Shown here one piece after another: positions 21,893 to 33,030 of a stretch of 64,000 nt of DNA. Each line of letters opens with the position of its first letter. Positions within the stretch are counted from its first letter, which is position 1. Source of the DNA: Diphasiastrum complanatum. Lineage: Eukaryota; Streptophyta; Lycopodiopsida; Lycopodiales; Lycopodiaceae. Position numbers and translations under genes: made by a program. Below the pieces are notes generated by a model. That model had not been told where the DNA came from, did not search any database, and saw nothing but the letters and a program-made list of their open reading frames with translations. Where the stretch lies: contig CM055094.1 in NCBI GenBank assembly GCA_029204225.1, forward strand, positions 63,668,483 to 63,732,482, read 5' to 3'.

Positions 21893-23560
21893 ATATTTTC
21901 ATTTGGAAAATCATCATTAATTGGTTTTTCAGTTTTTTCCGTGTTGAGCCACGATAAATAATCAACATTCGTATGATATTTTCCTTGGCGAAGTTTTACT
22001 TTATAAGTGAATTCATGCAGAAGTAGAACCCATTGAGCAATTCATCTTGATAAATCTGGTTTATTTACAAGATACTTTAGAGCATAGTGATCAACGTGAA
22101 AAATAAAAGCATATCCCAGCAGATAATGCTGAAATTTCTTAACAATGAAAATCATTCTGAGAGCTTCCCTTTCTGTAGCCGAATAATTCTATTTCGAGGC
22201 ACTAAATTGTCGACTCGCATAGTATATGGGATGATCTTTCTCGTCCGTCTGGCTTAGACAGATGCCAATAGCAAATGCAGAAACATCAACATAACTATGA
22301 AATAAAATAGCCCAGTTGAGTGGTCTCAGAATAGGAGCATTGATCAACCTTTGCTTAAGTTCTTCAAATGCTTTCTATTGTTCATTCATCCACAAGTATT
22401 CCACTTGTTTCTTGAGTAGATGTGTAAGAGAGGTAGTAATAGAAGCATGATTTTGGATAAATCTCTGATAATACCCGACATGTCCTAAGAAAGCTCTTAG
22501 TTCATGTAGATTGGTTGGTATCTGGAGATTCTTTATAAGCTCGACTTTATCTTATCGACTTCTATTCCTCTGTTTGATATTCTGTGTCCAAGTAATATTC
22601 CTTCTTTCATACCAAAAAAGTATTTCTCTGTATGAAGGGACCGTTGCAATGTAAGTTTCAGCTTCTGTAGGTGTGTCTTTATATTACTATATACACAGAA
22701 ATCATCAATAAAAATTTCAAGAAAAGTTCTTAGGAAGGCAGCGAAGATTAACATCATGATTCGTTGAAAAGTCGTTGGTGCGTTACAAAGACCAAAGGGC
22801 ATTTTGTTGTAGGCACAAGTGCCCCAATCCATAGTGAATGTGGTCTTTGAACGATCCTCCTTTTGCACTCCAACTTGATTATAACCAGAGAAACCGTCAT
22901 AGTAACTGTAATGCTCTTAACCAGCAACCTGATCTAAGATAGAACCAGTGAAGGGCAGAGGATGATGATCCTTCCTTGTGGCAGCATTGAGCTTGCGAAA
23001 ATCTTGACATATTTGTATTTTGCCAGTATTCTTCTTTGGAAACGACAACAATAGGTGAAACCAATTCACTGCATAAGACGGGATAGATAATACATGCCTT
23101 AAGGTGCTTGTTGAGTTCGTCCTTAACCATGAGGGAGTACTTTGGATGGAGACGATATAGTCTCTATCGAACATGTATAACATCTTCTTTAAGATCAATT
23201 CGGTGCTCTCCGAATTCTGCAGGTATACCTTTCAAATCGTCTCTTTTGTTTCTGGAATTCTGATAACAGTCTACTGTTGCATGACCCCGTTTATGACAAT
23301 GAATGCATTCAATCTTTGGATTTAACCAACACTTTTCTTCTGTGTGACCTGATCTTTTGCATTTGTTGCAGATCTTCTTATCACTAGAATTTTTCTGTTG
23401 TTTTTCAGATTGTTGTTTATTAGTCTTAGACTCATTCTTTTTTTATGACTCCCTCTTAAACTTAGACTTCTTAGAAGATTTATTCTTCTGAGTAAATAGA
23501 GAATTTTCAGAATCGCCATTGTCGTCGTAGCGTTCATGAGCTTCTACTTCCTCTTTAACT
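21893..23560 (-). pseudogene. Gypsy-H: gag zinc knuckles, reverse transcriptase, RNase H
   Basis: Minus-strand Ty3/gypsy element. Two CCHC knuckles of gag lie at about 23280-23395 (CKRSGHTEEKC and CHKRGHATVDC). They are joined in frame at about 23243 to DLKGIPAEFGEH, the block before reverse transcriptase, so the protease is missing. Reverse transcriptase follows in pieces: ICQDFRKLNAAT near 23000, KMPFGLCNAPTTFQRIM near 22780, FIDDFCVYS near 22690 (catalytic YxDD as FIDD) and LGHRISNRGIEVD near 22570. RNase H lies at 21930-22200 (NYSATEREALRM, HVDHYALKYL). Several stops and shifts are present. The element continues at 15671-15291 as integrase, with Copia-G inserted between. No LTRs were found. 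Confidence 0.93.
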
Positions 23561-24179
23561 TTATGATTCCCCTCATCTTTGGAAGACTAGATTTCGACGC
23601 ACTCACAAAATCAAAACTGGAAAGCTTAGAATCTTCGCTCTTAAAAATTCTTCAGCTCTCTTCCCGTTCATGCTAGTTATATAGGTGATTTGTCACATGT
23701 CTACTCTAAATGCAAAAAATTGGATGAGCATGTAATTTATCTGTTCTTTCATTGTTATGCTCCAATTTGGAAATCAATGACTGACCTCTTAATTGCTCAC
23801 TTTTATGTCAAATTTAGGAGATTCAGCCACATGACATCAGATGTACTACTGAATGTTGATATCACTTTTGATGATGTAAATGTTAATGATTTCTAGCAAT
23901 GTATTAGAGCCATTGCTCTTTGAAACATATGGTTAGATATTAATAGAAGAGAATCTAGGACTGGTGATTTTGTCATCTCTCCTCTATTCCTTTTTAAAGA
24001 GGCTGATAAACCTAGGCTTCTTTAAGTTATGCTTTTAACGTGTATTTTTGTACAAATTAGTCTATAATCTAAGATCAGATATTTGAGAGAAAAATATAAT
24101 TCATCTCTCTCTCTTTTGATTTCATGCATGCCCATGCTTAAAATGCACTTTCATATGCGAGGCCTCAATAGCAAAAATT
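23561..24179 (+). pseudogene. LINE 3' end with zf-RVT-like motif
   Basis: The frame 23690-23896 reads HVYSKCKKLDEHVIYLFFHC followed by APIWKSM. This fits the Cys/His domain after reverse transcriptase in plant LINEs (C..C...E...HLFF.C...IW). The stretch matches 45250-45862, the end of the longer LINE there. It passes directly into element X at 24180, as at 45863. Upstream it abuts Gypsy-H. Confidence 0.75.
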
Positions 24180-25484
24180 TGCAACTTTTAATTTTTTATT
24201 TTGCATGCATTGATAGTCTCTCAACCTACATGACACACCAACATCATCACTTGCCAACCATAATCAAATAAAGATTATTTATTTGCATTCACAAAATCAT
24301 TTTATATATGCTTTTTTTATATTGTTATCATATCTTTACTCATGCACACATTTTGAATTAGAGTTCAATCGTTGAGGTAGAAAAAGAAAAATAGTCAATT
24401 TTTGATGGGTCCAAGACAACTAGGACTTGAAAATAGATAATTATGAGGATCCAATCTAACATAGTCACATATATATAATTGAGTAAATTTGTCATAATGC
24501 CATTGTGGTATACACAATGTTCTTGTTTAATTAAAAAACTATAGAAAGAATTCAATATTATTCTTTACGTAATCTTAGTTTTAACTTTTCAATTGAGAGA
24601 ATGATGTTGCCTCCCACAGCAGAATCTGTGGTAGTAAAATGTTTATGGCATGAAACATGAAGCATGCACATTCCGAATGTCACAATGTGCACGTACAAAA
24701 GTTTATTTATTTATTACATGCACCTTCCGTCTGAAAGGTGCGTGTAAAACAAATTACGGCAAAAACAACATTGAAAAAAAAAAGTAAAAAAAAAATTACA
24801 GCAATGAAGTAGATGCCTCGTCGCGCCATTCCGCCCTAGGAAGGGCGTTCGGATACCGCCCTTAGGCGACTTCCTTGGGCGAAATGCACTTGGAGGGTGA
24901 CCCTCCCCCTTCATTGACCTTGGAAACATTATTTACCCTAGATGCCCTTCTTGGGCGCATTGCCCTTGGAGGGTAACCTTCCCCACCCTTTCATTTATGT
25001 TGGAAACATTATTTAACTATGAAAAAAAAATTCCTAGTTGACAGAGTAGGAGTCTAAGTGTTCGGATGATGCGTTCATTTTAGTCATCTCCTATATATGG
25101 ACACTTACCATAAGTTTGCTCCTTCTCAAACATAGGTATAGGACCTTATCAAAATTTCATTGCTTCTCATTACGTAATGGATACTAGGTGTCTATTCTTC
25201 CCAATTTTTGAACAAGCAGAATAGGCATCTATTTTTTTTAAAATAAAATTGCTGCCCATTCCAGCCTGCACGTCATGCATCCATGCGCCAGCCAGCCACA
25301 TGGCAGTGTCAAAGTGGTTGAAAAATGTCAAACTGCTCATTATGCTTCATAATGAGCATGTAGAAATTTTCAAAGTATCCATTACACAATGGAAAGTGCC
25401 AAAAATTTTTAGGCTTAACCCTTCCGGGCCTCAGCTAAATTTTTTTGTGGAAATCCTTATCGGGCATAATAGCCCCATTCCATA
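24180..25484 (+). repeat. Element X, full-length plus-strand copy
   Basis: A 1.3-kb repeat present in five places: here, partial at 9-694 and 45863-46553, and inverted at 38542-39820 and 52191-53428. The left edge lies near GCAACTTTTAATTT and the right edge near GCCCCATTCCATA, as judged from where the copies diverge. It contains GC-rich, degenerate stretches (24840-24980) and a short perfect inverted repeat (CTCATTATG, 3-base loop) near 25338. There are no terminal inverted repeats that I can see and no credible protein. This copy is diverged from the inverted ones, and the class is unknown. Confidence 0.7.
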
Positions 25485-25529
25485 GTACATAGAGCACTAA
25501 GTGGAATATGGAACTGGAATGAGGCAATA

Positions 25530-25740
25530 GCCTTGTGACTACATAAAACATAATGACTAACTGTGGCTTATGAACTATCACAAGGAAAGCAATGATTTTA
25601 GAGTTACTCGTAGTTATTAGTATAGATTAAGAGTCCAACACTATATTTAATTATCTTTAACTAGAAGACATTATTAGAGATACAAAGATGATTAATTCTC
25701 TAACAGCTTACTACATGTTCCCTCATCAAAAGTCAAGAAA
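25530..25740 (-). repeat. Inverted, diverged copy of the germin 3' flank
   Basis: Read on the minus strand, this matches 11210-11375: blocks such as GAGAATTAATCATCTTTGTA, a stretch near AGTAACTC and GATAAGCCAC are recognisable in order, with many small changes. It follows element X directly, which is the mirror image of the X-next-to-germin-flank arrangement at 38541 and 52190. No germin coding sequence follows. Confidence 0.7.
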
Positions 25741-26310
25741 GTTATCAGATCCAAAAAAAAAGAAGAAAAGTACTTTCAAGAATCAAATGCTAATGGAAAA
25801 TGACTCAAAAAAAATAATTTTTTAGTCAAATCTTGAACAAATAGTCTTATGAACCTTCACCGAGTTGTCATATCATACATCCAGCTTAGATTTATCTAAA
25901 TTGAGCTGGAAAATGTTGGTTTGCACAATAAGTACTTGTTTTGAAGCCAAGCGAGAGTTCAAAAGCCTACCACTTTGGGAACCTTCGTCAAGCCCCTTCC
26001 ACTCATTATGAACCTTCGCTGACCTGCAAATGGATTTAGAATGCAAAAATTATGTTGGACATAGGTTCAGATCATGAAAATTTTCATTAAATGCAGTACC
26101 TAGGCAAAGGATGCACTTAGGCGAGAGTTGAACTCTTGCCAGCTAGAACCTTTGCCGAGCTACACCATTGGCCAAGAACCTTTGCCAATAATTCTAGAAG
26201 CTATTTTCACAGTACTGAATATGCCTTACAAATTTTTGTCTTGGGCTGATTTTGATTTCATTTCTCACAATTCGTCTGCTCAAAGGGAGGGGTCAACTAC
26301 CTAGGCCCTA
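25741..26310. other. No gene seen; degenerate AACCTTYGCC-type repeats
   Basis: No coding frame or RNA gene is supported here. The phrase gaacctt(c/t)g(t/c)c recurs about five times between 25850 and 26190 with irregular spacing, which suggests an old, eroded tandem repeat. Confidence 0.4.
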
Positions 26311-26940
26311 TTTAAGGTAATGGAAGAAAGAGTATGTCTAAGGAAGAATTCGAGGAGGGAGGCAGAAGAACTCGAGAGTCACCCCTACTGGTTGATAAAG
26401 GGTCGAGAACAGTCAATAATATCCTCTAAGGGCATAAGAGAGAAAATTTTAGCAAACAGTACAGGGCAAAGAGCCTTATTCCAAATCAAAGTATTGTTTA
26501 TAATATAAACTGAATGGCACTTGAAGAATTTGGCTAGAAAGAGATTAAAGTGGAGGGCAACTAGAAGGTAATCAGAAAGGGAAAAAGAAGGGATGGTGGT
26601 AAAAATTAAACAGCTTGAAGTTATCCAATTTCCTTTGTTGGAAAGAAAGAATCTTTCAAGTTTGGCAGATGTGAAAAAAGAGGTATGAATGTGGGGAGAG
26701 CTGCACAAGAAAAGAACGTCGAAGCAATAAAACCCATTATCACGTGATCCCACACTTATCTTTCAAAAAAGGAAATATGGTTAGGTCCATCAATAGCGTG
26801 AAGATACATATTGAAGTCCCCCATTAGCACTAAGGGTAGGGAATTAAGAGGAGAGATATCGTTCCATAGGTCTATACAAGAGTGAGGAGAATTAGGAGCG
26901 TAAATGTTGAAGATATTGAAGACAAACCTACATTTCCTAT
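26311..26940 (-). pseudogene. LINE endonuclease fragment
   Basis: The minus strand carries an APE-type endonuclease as found at the start of LINE ORF2. NIYAPN (about 26895) is followed by LVLMGDFNMYLHAIDGPN near 26800, and then in the frame 26385-26753 by RFFLSNKGNW and SLSDYLLVAL, where SLSDH is usual. A stop lies in between near 26757. It nicks target DNA in active elements. It lies opposite in strand to the LINE ends at 23561 and 44219 and is not joined to them. Confidence 0.8.
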
Positions 26941-27214
26941 TCTAGTAGTGTTTTCAAGTTTTTTCTGTTTATGTAATAGTTTGTCAGTTTCACGGGACAT
27001 GTTGTTGGAATATCGCTCGTCTGCTGATGTGAACATTGCGACAGAGAGAAGCTAGTGAAAAATCTCTGATACATGCAACTACATCTATCATATTCAGACT
27101 GACTTCGATAGTTCGAAGTCTGTCATACTTGATCACAGATTTGAAGTCACTAGATCGATACAATCGATTCCATAGTCATTCACTAATTAGATTAGATTTA
27201 GTTTTGCAAAAGCA
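26941..27214 (+). other. Unassigned spacer
   Basis: AT-rich DNA between the LINE endonuclease and the copia RNase H. Its last part may be highly diverged copia RNase H, but I see no motif that proves it. Confidence 0.3.
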
Positions 27215-27580
27215 TATTAAGTGCGGGGATCAGAGCATCACAATCGACTCAGACTTTCAGTCAAAGTACAATTGCTCTTTCCACCATAGAAGCAGAGTAT
27301 AAGGCAATGTGTAGTGCAGCACAGGAAGCTATATGGTTGAGACAAATCTTGGAAGAAATTGGCATGAAGCAGAAAAATCCCACGACTTTACATAGCGACA
27401 GTCAGAGTGGCATTCAGCTAGCAAAGAATCTAGTGTTCCATGCGAGAACTAAACACATTGAGATTCAATATCACTTTATACATGAGAGGCTGCTGAGTCG
27501 TGAAATTCATGTTGTTCATTGTAGCACAGAAGAACAACTAGCTGATATTTTCACTAAGCCACTTACTGGAGTTTGTTGAC
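27215..27580 (+). pseudogene. Copia RNase H fragment (another family)
   Basis: RNase H C-terminal half of a Ty1/copia element. The motif IALSTIEAEYKAM is readable at about 27262-27312, and the frame 27307-27579 continues with AIWLRQILEEIG, SDSQSGIQLAKN, HARTKHIEIQYHF and LADIFTKPL. A frameshift lies at about 27260. It differs from Copia-A and Copia-G. No reverse transcriptase precedes it. Confidence 0.88.
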
Positions 27581-27960
27581 TTTAAAGCTATGTATATGAT
27601 TGTATAAAAAGTAGACTCTACTTTAAGGGAGAGAGTTAGAATTAAAGTAGAATCACTGTGTTACTGTACTGTGGGTCCTATCAATGGATAAGGATCAGTT
27701 GGCCTCACCACGAGGCATGTCGATGGGACACGCATCTCGCCAATGGCAACCTGGGTCATGCATGGGTTGCCTGAGTGAACAACTATATGTACAGTGTAAT
27801 TTCATTTAGAAAAATACAGTTGCTATGTGAGCTTGCTGTGTAAAGTGTTTTCTGTCTATGTTACTGTGTAGCATGATCTGTGTTCCTGTGCAAAGCAAAT
27901 TCTAAGTGTTTTTGCAATATTAAGAACAATACAAAAAAATAAGTGCCTTGGGTAAGCCAA
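27581..27960 (+). repeat. Possible polypurine tract and LTR after copia RNase H
   Basis: The purine run AAGGGAGAGAG near 27625 follows the RNase H end at the usual distance, and TTAGAATTAAAG after it could start a 3' LTR. No second copy exists in the window to confirm it or set its end. Confidence 0.4.
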
Positions 27961-28930
27961 ATCCATGATGTGTGACACTTATATTAAGATGCTTGTAATT
28001 AGAGAAATATTTTTTGAATGTAATAAATCCATAAGCCTAAACATTTTCAAAGTCTACCCAAGTGTGGTGGATTCAATAGGTTTAAATTTTCTCTTATCAC
28101 ATATACCTGGAATGCCAAGAATCATGAGAAAAAAGTGTCTCACATAACTTGCCAAAACACCCAACCTATAATGCTATATTGAGATGCTAAATTTCTTCTA
28201 AATGTGACAAATCTACAACATCACCAACATGATCACTTTTAACAAAGGAAGTTCAAGATCATGAGTTGAAGTTAAAATTTTGACATTTAGAGAAACTAGC
28301 TCTTACAACAAGCATACTTCTATCACATGAATTTCCATTATTATAGCCATGAATAATGCAAGGATTGCAACAAATTCAAGATAAAAATTCCAGTTAGTAA
28401 ATAAAATAGGGGTTCCCACCAAAAATCAAACTCAAATTGGTTCCCTCCAGTTTTTTGTGAAAGTTAGCTCTCTGGTTCTTGGTGAAAATCTACTTTGATG
28501 GCCTCTTGTGTGAAGAACAAAGTGTCTCCAAATATGGTGGGGTGGTATTGTGTGCCTTGTGAGATACCTTTTGTGTATCATCTCTTGTGATTATCTTTGA
28601 GACTTATTTTGCTTCAACAATGTTGTGGATAAAAGACCTACATTAGCATTCAGTTGTGTAGAGAAATTAAGGTCTTGTGGGAGGCAGTATTGTGTTGAAA
28701 AAGCTTGTTTGAACCCAAAGATTTTTATCCAATACTGTGTTTGGCAGGTTTAGTCGGCTAGTGGAACACTCGGAATACTGGTAGTAGAGTGAAATTTGTA
28801 TTGACGTGAAAGATATGCTTGCTCTTTTTCTTTATGGCTAGCATCTATGCAAGGTGATGTTCCTCATTCAACTTTGCCTAATCAGTCATGGATCTATGTG
28901 GTGCATCCCCTTTGTAAACCTCAATAGTTC
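27961..28930. other. No gene recognised
   Basis: About 1 kb of AT-rich sequence with only short frames on either strand, none resembling a known protein. No repeat shared with the rest of the window was noticed. Confidence 0.4.
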
Positions 28931-29309
28931 TTCTTTGCAATTCTACTTCCAAACGTGATAGATTTTGATCCTACCCCAACAACAATAATGACACCTTTGT
29001 TACCTACAATGACCTCCTTACCTCATGTGATGAGCTCATGGGTGACAAAGAAGCCTCTCTTATATGTCATATGGATGGTGGCCGAAGAATCTAGGTACCA
29101 TGATGGGTCCTCAATGCTCCTGCATTCCCTTAGCAAGCTCACCACTAGTGTAGTAACCTCTGCACAACTATTCGATGAAGAGTCAGCGATTCCTTCTCAT
29201 TTGCCAGTGCCATGAGTGCAATTGGCTTTTCCTCTCCTTCTTCTTCAACCAAGTTGGCTTTAGCAGCAATCCTCTTCTTGATGTCTTCATGCTTCTTGGG
29301 ACAAGCGAT
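28931..29309 (-). pseudogene. Copia gag/protease fragment
   Basis: On the minus strand a zinc-knuckle remnant (CPKKHEDIKKR) and KANLVEEEGEE lead through a frameshift into a protease segment near 29105-29060 reading WYLDSSATIHM, where the normal active site DSG has become DSS. One stop follows in the same region. It is short, dead, and ends exactly where the truncated germin unit begins at about 29310. Confidence 0.75.
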
Positions 29310-31469
29310 TTCAAAGCTATTTGCTAAAGGGTGAACGTGATTTCTATCACTACCTTTTTGTTCAATATTGATAGGCATAGTCATGCACAGGAAAGAAGGT
29401 TCATTCCGCTGCGCTCGATGAAGTCATCTATTTACTTCGACTATTTTGAATTGCTTCCTATCATCTCATGACCTCTTTTCAACACTGCACCTGCTATTCG
29501 ACACGTAGCAGAACATAATCATCAAAGTAATTAAGAACAAAGCCAAAAGGTAAACAATCAATGTGCAAACAATCAATACACAATTATAGCAAAAGCTCGA
29601 GTGAGGCATCATCGCCAAATTCACTCTCATATATTCACTTCATAGGTATTAACACCAAGAACAAGACCCGTGCATGCCAAGAACCAAAAACTTACATCTT
29701 TCATTCCCTATTTTATCACGTGTCCTATAGAACAATAACTAGACAAAACTACTTTCATGCCATCTGGCTTGGTGGACCCATTGTTAGCATTGTGCAGCTG
29801 CTTGTTTAAGAGTAGCATTCAGAGGTGGTGGATATTTCAAGCCGATGAAATAGTAAAGTTTGTTATTCACAAAGCCAACAAGCGCCGATGAAGTAGTAAA
29901 ATTTGTTATTCATGAAGCCAATAAGCCCGATGAAGTAGTAAAGTTTGTTACTCACGAAACCATAAGCACCGCAAGTCCACCATTCTCCAGAAGTAATCAT
30001 CACACGAAAGTCCACCATCTGAGAAAAACTTGGGTAAAAACATACAAAGTTAACCATATGATCTTCTATTCACCAACCTCGACCTCTAGACTTAGATAGA
30101 ATTTTGGGTTTTTAGAAAGACCCTAGCATAGCTTTGCTTCCTCTTCTCTTTATTATTTAAGTAGCATAGAATAGCTAGAGACTTTAGGCATAAAACAAGG
30201 CAAAAACTCCCCTACACCGTGTCTTTGGTAATGATAATACCCTACGAGATCACTTTGAAGATGATAACAATAATGAAAAAACACTCTTTAAGAAGTTTTG
30301 ATAACATTGTAGCAACATGTTGCCTATATGACACGTCTACGCAACCAAATCCGACATCAAAACAATGTCCCAAATCGATTGAAAGTGCCTCGAGTTTCTC
30401 AGTGACCCATCTTGTTATCACGTAGAACCATATGTCAGGATCGATTATGCCAATCCCAGTCTGAGAGTATCGATGAAGTTAACAATACAACGACACATAT
30501 AGGCACATGAGCCAAACTCCCAAAGTATGTTGAGAGATAATAGTTGGCCTTGTCACAGATAGTAGATTGAATTTGTCCGGTTAGATCCTACTCAAGATTT
30601 AGATTAGAATCACTAGCATTTCTTTCCAGATGAAGAAGCTAAGTAGCGAACTTGAGTAGCCATTCATCTCACTAGCATACATTACCTGACATTTCTTTCT
30701 AGACCAAGAAATCTGAGAAGTCACTTAGTAGCAGTTATTCATCTTCTAGCGGTTATACCTCTAAGAGCCTGAAAAATTCTCATTGACCCGAGAGTATGGG
30801 GTGATTATAACGGCCCCCGGGATTGGATGCGGCGTTACCCTAACCACTTGCGTAAGGGCAGTGTGGTCCCTTCCCCTTGTCGATGATCTTCCGACGGGAC
30901 CAATCCCTTGACGAAAAATTTTCCCAACAATCACAGTTCCATGTTTATGCAAAATATTGACATGCCAATTATGTGTAAGAAACAAAAATTCCATTCTAAA
31001 AACTAGGTGAAGATTTAGAGAACGTTTGTTGAAATTGGAATTTTACTTGGTGCTTTTAAGCTTTTGTAAATATTCTATAGACAAAAATTCAGCCTATTTT
31101 AGTCTTATACATTTGAGCATCATAACTTTTTGGCTTTGCCACTTAGTCGTAGGTCTTTCAAGTTGAACAAAAAATCTCTTGAGCTCAAATTTATCCTTGG
31201 TTGAGACTTCATCTTTTGATAACAATATAAAATCCTGTCATTGAAAGTCAAGTTTTAAAGAAACTCTACCATCTCTGCCTTCATCTCCAAAATACGACCG
31301 ATAATTGACTTCAATTCTGTCACGCAACTACGTTGGAGGCATGCAGCAAAGGCGTAGGAAATTTCTCTCATCTATCTTCGAAGCTAGTTACTTGGGCGTT
31401 ACACAAGCATCCATCTTCACCACTTTATAATATATCTGTTTCACAGATCTCGATCTCACATAGGCATCG
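29310..31469 (+). repeat. Orphan germin upstream block (unit 2), no coding region
   Basis: Homologous in order to the upstream regions of the three germin copies, including three 43-bp minisatellite units (29844-29970), the hairpin (30865-30901), the TATA-like block near 31430 and the transcript leader start. The homology ends at 31469, shortly after the CACATAGGCATCG sequence that lies about 110 bp before the ATG in the other units. No germin coding sequence follows. The block carries small deletions (for example about 60 bp near 29745 and about 100 bp near 30580). Confidence 0.88.
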
Positions 31470-31627
31470 AACTCAAAATTCGAACAATTCGAACAATTTG
31501 CGAAACTAAGAAGCTTGAACAAGAAACTCGAACAAGTAATTGTCGCAAAATTTTCGCGAACAATTCTTGTTCAATCTTGAAGCTTGAAGCTCGAAATTAT
31601 CGCAAACTCAAAATATTCGCAAATTTT
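31470..31627 (-). repeat. CGCGAA-rich fragment resembling TR-GAG LTR
   Basis: Repeated GAACAATTC and CGCAAAATTTTCGCG motifs resemble, in reverse complement, the CGCGAATTGTTCG repeats in the LTRs at 57566-61271. It may be a small relic of the same LTR family. Confidence 0.4.
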
Positions 31628-31785
31628 TCTCACCAGGAAAAGCATTTACCACAAAACTGGAATACATACCCTGTGGTGGATCTACGATCATCATAGTCAC
31701 CTCCCCAATCCGCATCCACATAGCCACACAACTCAGGTAAACCATCATGCTTCCTGTAAATCAAGCCATACTCTAAAGTGCCTTT
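31628..31785 (-). pseudogene. Copia RNase H N-terminal fragment
   Basis: The minus strand reads YGLIYRKHDG, GYVDADWGGD, RRSTTGYVFQF and CFSW, the first half of copia RNase H. It stops exactly at 31786, where the LTR of Copia-E starts, so Copia-E probably inserted into it. The rest is absent from the window, in line with the truncation of Copia-E. Confidence 0.8.
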
Positions 31786-32439
31786 TGTGAGAGATTTCAA
31801 CTAGTTTAGTCTAGTTTAGTGACATTTTGGTAAATTGTCAATAAGAGGCCAAAACTCATTTTAGACTTAGAGATAAACTTTTTGAAGTTATATTAGTTTA
31901 AAATACATTCAATAAACACTTTTGGAAAGTGTGGGAAAGTCAGTAGTCGAGTTTGAGAGAGATTCAAATTTGAACTTTGGGTACATTGAATCTAGACCCA
32001 AAAATAGTAGGGTTTACATTTTGGAGGGAAAGCCAAGTGGCCAAATAGGGTTTGGAAACTCTATAAAAGGATGTAACTCGTAGAGAGACACATCTTCTCT
32101 CTTCTCTCTCTCATTTCATCATTATACATGGTTCTCTTTGGGTTCTACTACTCATTGGTGCACTATCTTGGTGTTATCTTGCAATTCTATGTGTAGAATG
32201 ATCATTTATTGCTATTTTCGGTTTCACACGTGTGAAATACAGTAGGGTACTGTAATTTTACGGACAGCAAACATATTTTATGTTTTGGTTCATGTTTGAT
32301 CAATATCTCTTAGAGTTTGCGTCTCATTTTGTATGTAGATGCTGATTTTTCTACATTGGCAGGATTGTTGGTTTGCTCCTTATTGTAACCAAAGATTTGG
32401 GACATGGATTGGATCTTGAATGATCTGAAATCCTTCACA
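31786..32439 (+). repeat. Copia-E 5' LTR
   Basis: A 654-bp LTR with TGTGAG...TTCACA ends, followed at once by a perfect primer-binding site. Same family as 13009-13664 and 62915-63562 on the other strand. It contains one CACACGTGTG palindrome near 32225 and a likely TATA region near 32060. Confidence 0.93.
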
Positions 32440-32451
32440 TGGTATCAGAGC
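32440..32451 (+). other. Copia-E primer-binding site
   Basis: TGGTATCAGAGC, complementary to the 3' end of initiator tRNA-Met, directly after the LTR. The 579 bp up to the gag ATG are an untranslated leader. Confidence 0.93.
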
Positions 32452-33030
32452 TCTTTGTTTCAGGTTATAAAAGGATCAGCCATCTTTAGCAAGGATTTGG
32501 AGGAGTTACTAATGCTAGAGCATGCTAGATTGATTTCTACTCAAAAATCAGCATTTTTGCATGCGTAGAATTGATCTTTTGTAGGTCAAAACTCAATATA
32601 GGGTTATATACTTGATCAATTCCGATTTCACACTTGGCTTACTGGATTTAGATGATTTTTGGTGCATTAGGAAGGTCTCATTGGAGTCTACAAGAAGATA
32701 TATCAAGTTTCTAGAAATTGCATGTAGATTTCAATTTTTTGTGATTTTGTCAAAACCCTAATTTTGATTGGATCTCTAGTTTGTGAGGTTACTGAACTTC
32801 AATTGAATGTGTTTCAATCTTAGGAAGTGGCAAGAATCATTAGATTGAGGATAGATCATAGGCTGATCAAGATTTCACTATTCTATGTGTTGATTTTCTA
32901 GTTAGAAGTGCTAGAAGAGATTTGAGAGGTTCCATATCTTTGTGATTTCTTCTTGAGTTAATTTGTTGACTTTCAAGAGAGTGCTTTGTGCATTGGAACA
33001 GGTTGAAAGAGAAGATCAGGTCACTTCAAC

